This document shows positions 10,051-18,155 of a DNA stretch of 64,000 nucleotides, piece after piece. The translations under genes and the position numbers were made by a program. Source of the DNA: Solibacillus cecembensis (GTDB lineage: Bacteria > Bacillota > Bacilli > Bacillales_A > Planococcaceae); contig NZ_LMBZ01000008.1 of assembly GCF_001439635.1 (NCBI RefSeq), positions 66,431 to 130,430 on the forward strand. Reading direction: 5' to 3'. Within the stretch, counting starts at the first letter, position 1; each line of letters opens with the position of its first letter. Below the pieces are notes generated by a model. That model saw only the letters and a list, made by a program, of their open reading frames with translations, did not search any database and was not told where the DNA came from.

Positions 10051-10676
10051 GTTATTTTCCTTTATTGTTAAATATTGAATATAAAACAGTTGTTGTCGTC
10101 GGTGGTGGGCATGTTGCGCGTCAAAAAGTAGAAGCATTATTTCCTGCAAAAGCGAACATTATTGTAGTGAGTCCTACGATGACGGAAGAACTTTTAGCTT
10201 ATGTCGAGCGCAAAGAGATTACATGGAAGCAAAAAGAGTTTGAACCAGCAGATTTGGATGATGCGGCTTTAGTTTTTGCAGTGACGAATAATCAAGAAGT
10301 GAATGATGCAGTTGAAGAAGCGACGCAGCACTGGCAATTACTTAGTCGTGCTGATGCAAAAGGACGTGTGGATTTTATTAATCCAGCAGTTGTACGACGT
10401 GGTGATTTTATCGTAACCGTATCGACTTCTGGTGCAAGTCCACGTTTAACGCGTCAAGTTAAGGCGCAATTAGCTGATCAATACGGTGATTTTTACGAAC
10501 AGTACGTCGCATTTTTAGGACAAGCTCGTCAGCGCATTTTAACAACTTTTGATGGCGATGAAAAAGCACAATTATTAACACAATTATTAGAGCCACAGTT
10601 ATTAGAATGGGTAAAGGGAGGCCGCCTAGATAAATGTGAGGAGTGGCTACAACAACGATTAGGAGATTCACAATGA
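10047..10676 (+). CDS. Precorrin-2 dehydrogenase (CysG-B / SirC / YlnF type)
   Basis: This enzyme oxidises precorrin-2 to sirohydrochlorin (factor II) with NAD+. The 209-residue protein starts with a Rossmann GGGHVARQKVEAL segment, followed by STSGASPRLTRQ, typical of the family. There is no methyltransferase domain. That activity is the next gene, so the CysG functions are split. ATG 10047 follows GGAGGT and overlaps the cbiA stop. A sirohaem ferrochelatase role cannot be excluded, but the chelatase in this locus is CbiX. Confidence 0.9.
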   Translation: MSYFPLLLNIEYKTVVVVGGGHVARQKVEALFPAKANIIVVSPTMTEELLAYVERKEITWKQKEFEPADLDDAALVFAVTNNQEVNDAVEEATQHWQLLSRADAKGRVDFINPAVVRRGDFIVTVSTSGASPRLTRQVKAQLADQYGDFYEQYVAFLGQARQRILTTFDGDEKAQLLTQLLEPQLLEWVKGGRLDKCEEWLQQRLGDSQ

Positions 10677-11434
10677 GCGCAAAAGTATTTATTGTTGGAG
10701 CTGGACCAGGAGACCCAAAACTATTAACAATTCGAGGCCTAGAATGTATACAGCAGGCCGATGTCATTTTATATGACCGTTTAGTAAATCCTGTATTACT
10801 TGAACATGCAAAAGAAACAGTAGAATTAATTTATTGCGGTAAAGAACCAGGAAAGCACGGCTTAATCCAAGATGAGATTCATCGTGTATTAGTTGAAAAA
10901 GCATTGGCAGGGCATACGGTTTTACGTCTAAAAGGTGGAGATCCATTTGTCTTTGGGCGCGGTGCAGAGGAAGCAGCTGTATTACGCGAGGCAAATATTG
11001 ATTATGAAGTTGTACCTGGTATTACAGCAGGTATCGCAGCACCGGCCTATGCAGGAATTCCCGTAACGCACCGCGACTATGCGACAAGTTTTGCTATTGT
11101 AACAGGTCATGGACGAGCAGAAAAAGGGAATGATTTTTTAAATTGGGGCGCACTTAGCCATATTGATACGGTCGCTTTTTATATGAGCGTTGGCAATATT
11201 GAACATATTACAGCACGTTTAATCGAACATGGGAAACGAAGCGAAACACCAGTTGCAGTGATTGAATGGGGCACTACAGATAAACAAAGAACAATTATCG
11301 GCACTTTAGCAACCATTTCCAAACAAATTGAGCAGGAAGTGATTCAAAATCCGGCGATGATTTTAGTTGGGGATGTTGTCAATGTGCGTGAAGATATAAA
11401 GTGGTTCATTGAAAAGGAGCATCAAACATGTTAA
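10673..11434 (+). CDS. cobA: Uroporphyrinogen-III C-methyltransferase
   Basis: This SUMT makes precorrin-2 by two SAM-dependent methylations, the entry step to B12 and sirohaem. The 253 residues carry GAGPGDPKLLTIRG near the N-terminus, RLKGGDPFVFGRGAEE and VPGITAGIAAPAYAGIP, all classic SUMT motifs. ATG 10673 overlaps the preceding stop as ATGA and follows AGGAGA. The alternative GTG at 10643 lies inside the preceding gene. Some annotations use the symbol sumT. Confidence 0.94.
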   Translation: MSAKVFIVGAGPGDPKLLTIRGLECIQQADVILYDRLVNPVLLEHAKETVELIYCGKEPGKHGLIQDEIHRVLVEKALAGHTVLRLKGGDPFVFGRGAEEAAVLREANIDYEVVPGITAGIAAPAYAGIPVTHRDYATSFAIVTGHGRAEKGNDFLNWGALSHIDTVAFYMSVGNIEHITARLIEHGKRSETPVAVIEWGTTDKQRTIIGTLATISKQIEQEVIQNPAMILVGDVVNVREDIKWFIEKEHQTC

Positions 11435-11982
11435 ATGCACTAAAAAAACGTCGAGCAATTCGTCAATTTGAAGCACGCGAAGTTGAAAGAGAAAAAATTG
11501 AGCAACTATTGGAAGCTGCTACATATGCACCGAATGACCGCATGCGTGAGCCGTGGCATTTTTATGTTATGCAAGGCGCTAGTTTAAAAGGTTATGAGCA
11601 AGTCGCACTTAATTTTCTAGAAAAACGTTTCCCAACAAAGCCTCATTTAGTTGAAAGTTCGATGGAAGCCATTACAAAAACGCCATTAATTATAGCGGTT
11701 ACTTCAGCCATTGTAGAAGGGGATGAAGGGGCCACGAAAGATAATATATTTGCGGTAAGTAGTGCAATTATGTCGATGTGGCTAATGGCAGAACAATTAG
11801 GGCTAGGTATGGTTTGGCGTACGAGAGGTGTTGGTCTAGTACATGATACTGCGCTTCATGCTTATATCGGTGCAAGTGAGCAAGAACAGCTAGTAGGTAC
11901 ATTGTGTATCGGTTATCCAGCTGAATCGATAACGTCAGAGAAAAAGCGTACAGCATTTGCTGAAAAAACAACTTGGTTATAA
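11428..11982 (+). CDS. Nitroreductase-family flavoprotein of the B12 operon (CbiY-like?)
   Basis: The 184-residue protein begins with an RRAIRQFE segment and has the NADPH-dependent nitroreductase fold (FMN-binding RRAIRxF, then APNDRMREPWHFY). It overlaps cobA by 7 bases and is followed by btuR. From memory, the B. megaterium operon also has a gene of unknown role, cbiY, between its cysG-like gene and btuR. I infer positional equivalence, not identity. It could reduce a corrinoid or cobalt before adenosylation. BluB, the DMB synthase, belongs to the same superfamily but is usually longer, and that role is not supported here. Confidence 0.8.
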   Translation: MLNALKKRRAIRQFEAREVEREKIEQLLEAATYAPNDRMREPWHFYVMQGASLKGYEQVALNFLEKRFPTKPHLVESSMEAITKTPLIIAVTSAIVEGDEGATKDNIFAVSSAIMSMWLMAEQLGLGMVWRTRGVGLVHDTALHAYIGASEQEQLVGTLCIGYPAESITSEKKRTAFAEKTTWL

Positions 11983-12003
11983 AAGGATAAGGGGGGATTG
12001 ACT

Positions 12004-12543
12004 ATGGCGAGACAAGGGATGTTACTCGTTTATACAGGCGATGGCAAAGGAAAAACAACAGCCTCACTTGGTGTAACGTTGCGTGCAATTGGACGTGGCA
12101 TGAAGGTAAAGTATTTCCAGTTTATTAAATCTCCTGAACGCACGTACGGTGAACAAATTGCTTTACGCAAATTAGGCGTAGAAACGGTTCAACTTGGGAT
12201 TGGTTTTACTTGGACAAAAACACCTGAAGAGCACCGAGAAGCTTTAAAGTTAGCATGGGCACAAGTAAAAGAAGTGCTACAAGATGATTCGATTGATTTA
12301 TTAGTACTTGATGAACTGAATAATGCATTGGCAATTACACGTTTTCCAGTTGAGGATGTTTTACCACTTGAAGAGGTATTAGCAGCGATTCAAAACCGTC
12401 CTAAGACGATGCATTTAGTTGTGACAGGTCGTTCCGCTCACCCATCACTTATAGCAATGGCAGATTTAGTCTCGACAATTGATGCGACAAAACATTATTA
12501 CGAGGAGCAAGACGTCAAAGCAATGAAAGGTCTTGAATTTTAA
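12004..12543 (+). CDS. btuR: Cob(I)yrinic acid a,c-diamide adenosyltransferase
   Basis: This enzyme transfers the adenosyl group of ATP to cob(I)alamin-type corrinoids. The P-loop variant TGDGKGKTTASLG lies near residue 10 and DLLVLDELNNAL near residue 100, both characteristic of CobO/BtuR. At 179 residues it is the usual length. ATG 12004 is about 8 bases after GGGGGG. TTG 11998 is too close to that site. The stop overlaps cbiP as TAATG. Confidence 0.93.
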   Translation: MARQGMLLVYTGDGKGKTTASLGVTLRAIGRGMKVKYFQFIKSPERTYGEQIALRKLGVETVQLGIGFTWTKTPEEHREALKLAWAQVKEVLQDDSIDLLVLDELNNALAITRFPVEDVLPLEEVLAAIQNRPKTMHLVVTGRSAHPSLIAMADLVSTIDATKHYYEEQDVKAMKGLEF

Positions 12544-14024
12544 TGAAAGCAATTATGATTCAAGGGACGTCCTCAGATGTTGGGAAAAGTGTCATTTGTA
12601 CAGCACTTTGTCGGATTTTTGCGAACGATGGGTTTAAAGTGGCACCATTTAAATCACAAAATATGGCGTTGAATTCATACATTACGAAAAGTGGCGGTGA
12701 AATTGGTCGTGCCCAAGGTGTACAAGCAGAAGCTGCTAAAATCGACGCGACAACAGATATGAATCCAATCCTCCTAAAACCAAAAGGGGATATGATATCT
12801 GAAGTGATTTTACATGGGAAGCATTTAGCGAATATGGATGCTATTTCATACCGAGAATCATTTGTAGAGAATGTTATGCCAGAAATACGTAAATCACTCG
12901 GGCGTCTAAGTGAACAGTATGAAATTTTAGTTTTAGAAGGTGCAGGGAGTCCAGCGGAGATTAATTTGAAAGCACGTGATATTGCCAATATGCGTATGGC
13001 ACATGAAACCGATGCGAGCGTAATTTTAGTTGCAGATATCGAACGTGGCGGTGTGTTTGCCTCAATCGTTGGCACGTTAGCACTTTTAGATGATGAGGAA
13101 CGTGCTCGAGTTAAAGGTGTGATTATTAATAAATTCCGAGGGATGAAGGAATTGCTTGATAGTGGTGTTGAATGGCTTGAAAACTATACAGGAATTCCTG
13201 TTTTAGGTGTTATTCCATATGTGGATGTACAAATTGAAGCGGAGGATTCGATGGCGCTATCGAGCTTACGATTAAAAAAACCACAGCAGCAAGAGTTTGC
13301 AATAGATGTTGCGATTATTCGTTTACCTTGTATTTCAAATTTTACAGATGTTGATCCATTATTTGAGGAGCCAGGAGTAGGACCGCGCTTTGTGTCTTCG
13401 TTAAAAGATTTAAAGCATCCGGATGTCATTATTTTGCCAGGTACTAAAAATACGGTGGAAGACTTTTTATGGCTACAAGAAAATGGTTTAGCACAAGGTA
13501 TTTTACAGCATGCACAAAAGGGTGGGAAAGTCGTAGGAATTTGTGGCGGCTATCAAATGCTTGGCGAAGTCATTCGCGATGAGTCTGCGATTGAAGGAAG
13601 TGGTGGCACGTATTTATCACTTGGACTTTTACCAATTGAGACGCATTTCGTTACAGATAAGCAAACCGTTCAAGTGCAGGGGAAAACCGTAACAGGTCAT
13701 GATGTGAAAGGCTATGAAATTCATTTAGGTCGCAGTGTAGCAACGAAAGAAATTACGCCGTTTATTGCTTTTGATGATGGTCGCCAAGACGGTGTTTATA
13801 CGGATCAAATTATTGGTACATATGTACATGGTATTTTCCAAAACCGTCATTTTACACGCGATTATTTCAATCGGATACGCAATGAAAAAGATCTGGAATT
13901 AGTTGCAGAGGATGTTGTATCAGATGAGGATCGTCGTGAGCAGGCTTATGAACTGTTAGATGAACATGTGCGTCAGCATTTAAATATGAAGAAAGTATAC
14001 AACTTAATACATTTATCAGTGTAG
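12543..14024 (+). CDS. cbiP: Adenosylcobyric acid synthase
   Basis: CbiP amidates the b, d, e and g side chains of adenosylcobyrinate a,c-diamide using glutamine and ATP. The P-loop-like GTSSDVGKSV is near the N-terminus, SQNMALNSY follows, and a glutamine amidotransferase domain with GICGGYQMLGE lies near residue 330. The 493 residues match the family. It is the last gene of the first operon. No terminator was found between it and the second riboswitch, so some read-through is possible. Confidence 0.95.
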   Translation: MKAIMIQGTSSDVGKSVICTALCRIFANDGFKVAPFKSQNMALNSYITKSGGEIGRAQGVQAEAAKIDATTDMNPILLKPKGDMISEVILHGKHLANMDAISYRESFVENVMPEIRKSLGRLSEQYEILVLEGAGSPAEINLKARDIANMRMAHETDASVILVADIERGGVFASIVGTLALLDDEERARVKGVIINKFRGMKELLDSGVEWLENYTGIPVLGVIPYVDVQIEAEDSMALSSLRLKKPQQQEFAIDVAIIRLPCISNFTDVDPLFEEPGVGPRFVSSLKDLKHPDVIILPGTKNTVEDFLWLQENGLAQGILQHAQKGGKVVGICGGYQMLGEVIRDESAIEGSGGTYLSLGLLPIETHFVTDKQTVQVQGKTVTGHDVKGYEIHLGRSVATKEITPFIAFDDGRQDGVYTDQIIGTYVHGIFQNRHFTRDYFNRIRNEKDLELVAEDVVSDEDRREQAYELLDEHVRQHLNMKKVYNLIHLSV

Positions 14025-14028
14025 CAAT

Positions 14029-14165
14029 ACGTAAAGGGAAGAGTGATGAAAAGTCACCACGGTACCCGCCACTGTGAAGCGGAGAGTTATAGCGATACCA
14101 CTGCAAAATGTTTGCGGGAAGGGCTACAAACTTTAGGATGCGAAGTCAGGATACCTGCTGATAAA
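14029..14165 (+). promoter_or_regulatory. Cobalamin riboswitch 2 (aptamer)
   Basis: AAAGTCACCACGGTACCCGC at about 14050-14069 leads into CCACTGTGA. After a variable arm comes the B12 box, AAGTCAGGATACCTGC at 14143-14158. The aptamer begins almost at the cbiP stop and reads towards the importer operon, so it should control uptake and late-pathway genes. The path to the gene is unusually long (over 310 bases) because a repeat element lies in between. Confidence 0.92.
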
Positions 14166-14189
14166 AGGAATATTGTTCTTACGGGAGTA

Positions 14190-14220
14190 TAAGAGCCACT
14201 ATGCAATACATAATGGCTTT
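14190..14220 (+). terminator. Possible original expression-platform hairpin of riboswitch 2
   Basis: AGCCA and TGGCT, with TATG and CATA inside and one mismatch, form a 9-pair hairpin followed by TTATAATTT. The U run is broken exactly where the structured repeat begins. It may be the native terminator of riboswitch 2, weakened or displaced by the repeat. This is a tentative reading. Confidence 0.4.
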
Positions 14221-14221
14221 A

Positions 14222-14408
14222 TAATTTGTTTCAGCAGAATTCCTCATTGCTATAAGTGGGATTGAATGCCAAGTGTTTTATTAATTTAATGGTGGTCCAA
14301 ACCCCAGCTGAATCAAATTAAGGCCCCGGCGGATGTCACAGATTTTTAAAGGAAGCTTTTCGAGCGAGCTCGAAAAAATCTGGACGCAATTACGCCAAGG
14401 CGTAATTG
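14222..14408 (+). repeat. Structured repeat, copy 1 (of 2)
   Basis: Outer arms TAATTTGTTTCAGC (14222-14235) and GCTGAATCAAATTA (14307-14320) pair at 13 of 14 positions and enclose about 70 bases. Next come CCCCGGCGGATGTCA and a hairpin with TTTTCGAG and CTCGAAAA arms inside AGATTTTT and AAAAATCT flanks. The element ends with a perfect 10-bp palindrome, CAATTACGCC (14387-14396) and GGCGTAATTG (14399-14408). A second copy with the same order lies at 58951-59140. It sits between riboswitch 2 and the terminator at 14411. No protein is encoded. Confidence 0.88.
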
Positions 14409-14410
14409 AA

Positions 14411-14446
14411 CGTATAAACAATTCGATTTATACGTTTTTTGTTTTT
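14411..14446 (+). terminator. Intrinsic terminator upstream of the methyltransferase gene
   Basis: CGTATAAA (14411-14418) and TTTATACG (14427-14434) form an 8-bp stem with an 8-base loop, followed by TTTTTTGTTTTTT. It lies directly after the repeat and 31 bases before the gene start, so it could be the terminator used by riboswitch 2. Confidence 0.75.
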
Positions 14447-14476
14447 TAGAAATCTAACGGAAAGGAGATTCTTGAA

Positions 14477-15307
14477 ATGAAAGGGTCACCCTTACACATT
14501 GATTTTGAGAAGTTATGGAAAGAAGGCATGCATAATTGGCACGGTGAAATGCCTGAACGAATGATTGATGATGCATTAGAAGAAGCATTTTGGTCGCAAT
14601 CTATGCAAAAAAAATCTTATCGTCAAACGGATGCCCATACGAAGCCGATTTATGAAAAAATGCGGAAACATATACCTGATAATGCGACGTGTTTAGAAAT
14701 TGGTCCAGGGTGGGGAAATTACACCTTTCCACTACGAGAAGATGTTGAAAAGCTCACATTGGTAGACGGTTCAGAAAGTGTTCTCCAATATTTACAACAA
14801 TATTTTGTAGGGGATGAAGGGGTACAGTACATCCGTGCAAAATGGGAAGATGCTGAAGTAGAACAGCATGATGTTGTTATGGGCGTCAATTGTTATTACC
14901 GAATCTACGAAATGAATGAAGCTTTATTGAAGATGAATGACTTAGCGAAAAAGCGTGTCATTATAGGTTTAACAACAGGACCAATTCAACCTCATTATGT
15001 TGTACTCGATCAACACTACGGTTATCAAATTAAATATCCAAGGCGTGATTATATTGGAATTGTCAATATGCTTTATCAGCTGGGCATTTATGCAGACTGC
15101 GAAATGCTCCCACTAGAACGTACATATCGCTATGACACATATGAAGCATTATATACCGCGCAAAGTAAGAAGATTTTAAATGACACATTTCAGATAGAGG
15201 ATGTAAAGGCAGCACTTGCAAACTTTATAACAGAAGAAAACGGGGAAATTGTCTATCGTCATAAGTTTTACGCGGCGATTATTAGTTGGGAGCCTGTAAA
15301 GTTATGA
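14477..15307 (+). CDS. Class I SAM-dependent methyltransferase in the B12 importer operon
   Basis: The 276-residue protein has a SAM-binding motif I, CLEIGPGWGNYTFPL, near residue 73, and an acidic LVDGSE at the end of strand 2. An N-terminal extension of about 60 residues includes MHNWHG and PERMIDD. The substrate is not evident from the sequence. It is the first gene after riboswitch 2 and overlaps btuC by ATGA, so it should be co-regulated with corrinoid uptake. A role in corrinoid modification or remodelling is inference from position only. ATG 14477 follows AAAGGAGA. Confidence 0.85.
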   Translation: MKGSPLHIDFEKLWKEGMHNWHGEMPERMIDDALEEAFWSQSMQKKSYRQTDAHTKPIYEKMRKHIPDNATCLEIGPGWGNYTFPLREDVEKLTLVDGSESVLQYLQQYFVGDEGVQYIRAKWEDAEVEQHDVVMGVNCYYRIYEMNEALLKMNDLAKKRVIIGLTTGPIQPHYVVLDQHYGYQIKYPRRDYIGIVNMLYQLGIYADCEMLPLERTYRYDTYEALYTAQSKKILNDTFQIEDVKAALANFITEENGEIVYRHKFYAAIISWEPVKL

Positions 15308-16344
15308 AAAACAGAAATTTTTACGTTTGGCTAGTGATACTTTTTATTATTTTACTATGTTCGGCAGTCGGTGGGATCATGGTTGGTTCTGTAGGGATTA
15401 CACCAGCACTCATTATAGAGGTGCTCTTGTATAAGCTTGGGATTATATCGTCTACAGACGCATCGAATGCCCAGCAAATCATTATTATGGAGTTGCGTGT
15501 ACCGCGTGTACTCCTCGCGATGATTGTAGGTGCATCACTTGCAATTTGTGGTGCAGCCATCCAAGCATTAGTGAAAAACTCCATTGCAGACCCGTATATT
15601 TTAGGTGTTTCATCTGGTGCTTCTGTTGGTGCCACATCGGTTATTTTACTCGGTGCATTTAGCTTTCTTGGTGTCTATGCGCTATCATTTGCAGCCTTTT
15701 TAGGAGCGATCGTTGCTGTTAGTATTGTCTTTTTACTTGCCCACATTGGTGGACGAACATCGATGATTCGCTTACTTCTTTCAGGTGTCGCTATTTCAAT
15801 GGTGCTAAGTGCGCTAACGAACTTTATGTTGATGATGTCAAAGGAGCAAGGGGGCATTCAAGCTGTCATGCATTGGATGCTAGGTAGTCTAGGCGGAGCA
15901 AAATGGAATAATATCGGAATTCCCGCAGTTGTATTCGTCATCGTATTTACATTACTAACATTAAGTTATCGCCAACTGAATGCATTATTACTCGGTACGG
16001 AAACGGCCGCAACACTAGGGATAAATATCGAGCGTTTTCGAATATTTATCATTATTATCGTGTCGCTATTAACAGGGGTTGTCGTAGCGGTTAGTGGGAG
16101 TATTGGCTTTGTTGGATTAATCGTACCTCATATCGCCAGAATGCTAGTTGGCTCAAATTATAAAGTTGTCCTACCGTTAAGTGCATTATTAGGTGCGATT
16201 TTTATCGTGTGGGCGGATATGGGCGCACGTATTGCGATTGCACCAGAAGAAATGCCAATTGGAATTATTACAGCACTTTGTGGTAGTCCATTCTTTATTT
16301 GGATGCTACGTCGTCAGCGATACGCATTTGGAGAAGGGGAATAA
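15304..16344 (+). CDS. btuC: FecCD/BtuC-family ABC transporter permease, probably for corrinoids
   Basis: The 346-residue integral membrane protein has about ten hydrophobic segments and family motifs such as RVPRVLLAMIVGASLAICGA and GFVGLIVPHIARMLVG, the latter being the contact loop for the ATPase. BtuC and siderophore permeases share this family. The cobalamin riboswitch upstream and the B12 genes downstream favour corrinoid uptake. ATG 15304 overlaps the methyltransferase stop, with GGGAG upstream. Confidence 0.87.
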   Translation: MKNRNFYVWLVILFIILLCSAVGGIMVGSVGITPALIIEVLLYKLGIISSTDASNAQQIIIMELRVPRVLLAMIVGASLAICGAAIQALVKNSIADPYILGVSSGASVGATSVILLGAFSFLGVYALSFAAFLGAIVAVSIVFLLAHIGGRTSMIRLLLSGVAISMVLSALTNFMLMMSKEQGGIQAVMHWMLGSLGGAKWNNIGIPAVVFVIVFTLLTLSYRQLNALLLGTETAATLGINIERFRIFIIIIVSLLTGVVVAVSGSIGFVGLIVPHIARMLVGSNYKVVLPLSALLGAIFIVWADMGARIAIAPEEMPIGIITALCGSPFFIWMLRRQRYAFGEGE

Positions 16345-16345
16345 A

Positions 16346-17119
16346 ATGATACAACTTCAAGAACTAGAATTTTCTATAGCAGAAAAAGCGATTTTGCGTA
16401 ATTTGTCCATCACCATTGAAGAAGGGAAATTCATCGGCATCATTGGACCAAATGGCAGTGGTAAAACGACGATGTTAAAAATGATTTACCGTCATTTAAA
16501 GCAAACATCAGGTAGTGTGACACTGCATGAAAAGGAGATTTGGGACATCTCTCCAAAAAAGCTGGCACAACAAATGGCTGTTGTCAGTCAAGAATCCCCG
16601 GTGCTTTTTGATTTTACGGTAAAGGATTTAGTCATGATGGGACGTACACCATATAAAAAATGGTTGAGCTCAGACAATGTAGAAGACTTTAAAATTGTCG
16701 AGGAATGTATGGCACTTTCCAATGTCGAGCATTTAGCAAATCGTACATTCGTCCATTTATCTGGTGGTGAGAAGAAGCGTGTCATGCTAGCTCGTGCATT
16801 AGCGCAAAAGGCGAAAATTCTAGTATTAGATGAACCGACCAATCATTTAGATATTGAGCATCAACTACATTTAATGGATTTAGTGAAGGATCTACCTATC
16901 ACGATTATTACGGCGTTACATGATTTAAATTTAGCTGCAGCTTATTGCGATGAAGTGGTTGTGATGAAAGATGGCACTTTATATGAACAAGGTACACCAA
17001 CGCAGGTTTTTACAGAACAAATCATGTGGGATGTTTTCCGCGTCCATGTTGGTGTTTCAAAGAATCCATTTACAAACAAGCTCCACTTATTTTTTTATAC
17101 ACAACAATCAAATAGCTAG
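16346..17119 (+). CDS. btuD: ABC transporter ATP-binding protein, BtuD-like
   Basis: The 257-residue ATPase has Walker A GPNGSGKTT near residue 36, signature LSGGEKKR, Walker B ILVLDEPTNHLD and the switch histidine in ALHDLN. It should power the BtuC-like permease encoded just before it. ATG 16346 follows AGAAGGGGA. A longer frame from 16193 overlaps btuC and has no family similarity. The specificity (cobalamin, cobinamide or another corrinoid) rests on context. Confidence 0.87.
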   Translation: MIQLQELEFSIAEKAILRNLSITIEEGKFIGIIGPNGSGKTTMLKMIYRHLKQTSGSVTLHEKEIWDISPKKLAQQMAVVSQESPVLFDFTVKDLVMMGRTPYKKWLSSDNVEDFKIVEECMALSNVEHLANRTFVHLSGGEKKRVMLARALAQKAKILVLDEPTNHLDIEHQLHLMDLVKDLPITIITALHDLNLAAAYCDEVVVMKDGTLYEQGTPTQVFTEQIMWDVFRVHVGVSKNPFTNKLHLFFYTQQSNS

Positions 17120-17134
17120 TCGAAGGAGAATATC

Positions 17135-18118
17135 ATGAAAAAACAAAAATCTTGGTGGGCATCTTTAGCCTTAACTGCATTGCTAATTTTAACAGCGTGT
17201 AACAATACAGAGTCCGAAACGAAAAAAGAACCGGCAAGTGTTGGGGCAACAGCTGAGGCACTTACAATTGAAAACGAAGGCATGACGCTAGAGTATACAG
17301 AAGTACCAAAACGCGCGATTACAATTAATCAGCATGTAACAGAAATTATGCTTGCGTTAGGCTTAGAAGATTCAATGATTGGAACATCTTATTTGGATGA
17401 TGAAATTTATGAACCATTACAGGAGGCGTATGCAGAAGTACCTGTACTAGCTGAGCGCAATCCGTCAAAGGAGCAAATTATTGCAAGTGAGGCTGATTTT
17501 ATTTACGGCGGTTGGGCAAGTGCCTTTAACCCTAAAAATGTAATGTCACGTGAAGAGTTAAAAGAACTTGGTATTAATAGTTATTTACAATCTTCATCCA
17601 TCAAAGTGGGTCCGACAGTAGAGGATATTTATACCGATATTCGAAATATCTCTTCTATTTTCCGAGTGGAAGAACGTGGTGAAGCTTTAATTGAAGAAAT
17701 GAATAAGGAAATTGAAGCCATTACTGAAAAACTACCTGCAAATGAAGAGCCGATTGATGTACTTGTTTTCGATAGTGGAGATACAGAAGTGTTTACAGCA
17801 ACGCAAAACTTTATGAATACATTAGTGACAATGGCTGGTGGGAAAAATGTATTTGGTGATATCGAAAAAAACTGGGCAACTGTATCGAAAGAGGATGCTG
17901 TTGAACGTGCACCAGAAGCGATTGTCGTAATTGACTACGGTTCAACAACGGCTGAAGAAAAAATAGCGTTCTTAAAAGCAGATCCTGCATTAAGCCAAAC
18001 ACCAGCTGTTCAAAATGAGCATTTTGTGGTTCTCCCACTATCTGCAGCTTCTGAAGGTGTACGTGTAGCGGAGGCGTTAGGAATTTTAGCAGAAGGATTA
18101 TATCCGGATTCATATTAA
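17135..18118 (+). CDS. btuF: Corrinoid ABC transporter substrate-binding lipoprotein, BtuF-like
   Basis: The N-terminus has a lysine-rich start, a hydrophobic core and a lipobox LTAC with the lipidation cysteine near residue 22, so the protein is anchored on the outer face of the membrane. The rest is the two-lobed helical-backbone binding protein fold (AITINQHVTEIMLALGLED; ADFIYGGW). The order permease, ATPase, binding protein matches one importer. The cargo is inferred from the riboswitch and neighbours. It is 327 residues, preceded by GAAGGAGA. Confidence 0.87.
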   Translation: MKKQKSWWASLALTALLILTACNNTESETKKEPASVGATAEALTIENEGMTLEYTEVPKRAITINQHVTEIMLALGLEDSMIGTSYLDDEIYEPLQEAYAEVPVLAERNPSKEQIIASEADFIYGGWASAFNPKNVMSREELKELGINSYLQSSSIKVGPTVEDIYTDIRNISSIFRVEERGEALIEEMNKEIEAITEKLPANEEPIDVLVFDSGDTEVFTATQNFMNTLVTMAGGKNVFGDIEKNWATVSKEDAVERAPEAIVVIDYGSTTAEEKIAFLKADPALSQTPAVQNEHFVVLPLSAASEGVRVAEALGILAEGLYPDSY

Positions 18119-18155
18119 AGATTTAAAAATTAGTAATAGTGAAGGTGGTACAAAC

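Noticed and set aside
12560..13075. 171-codon frame on the minus strand inside cbiP
   Set aside because: It is antisense to a clearly real gene, has shadow-like composition and no ribosome site worth noting.
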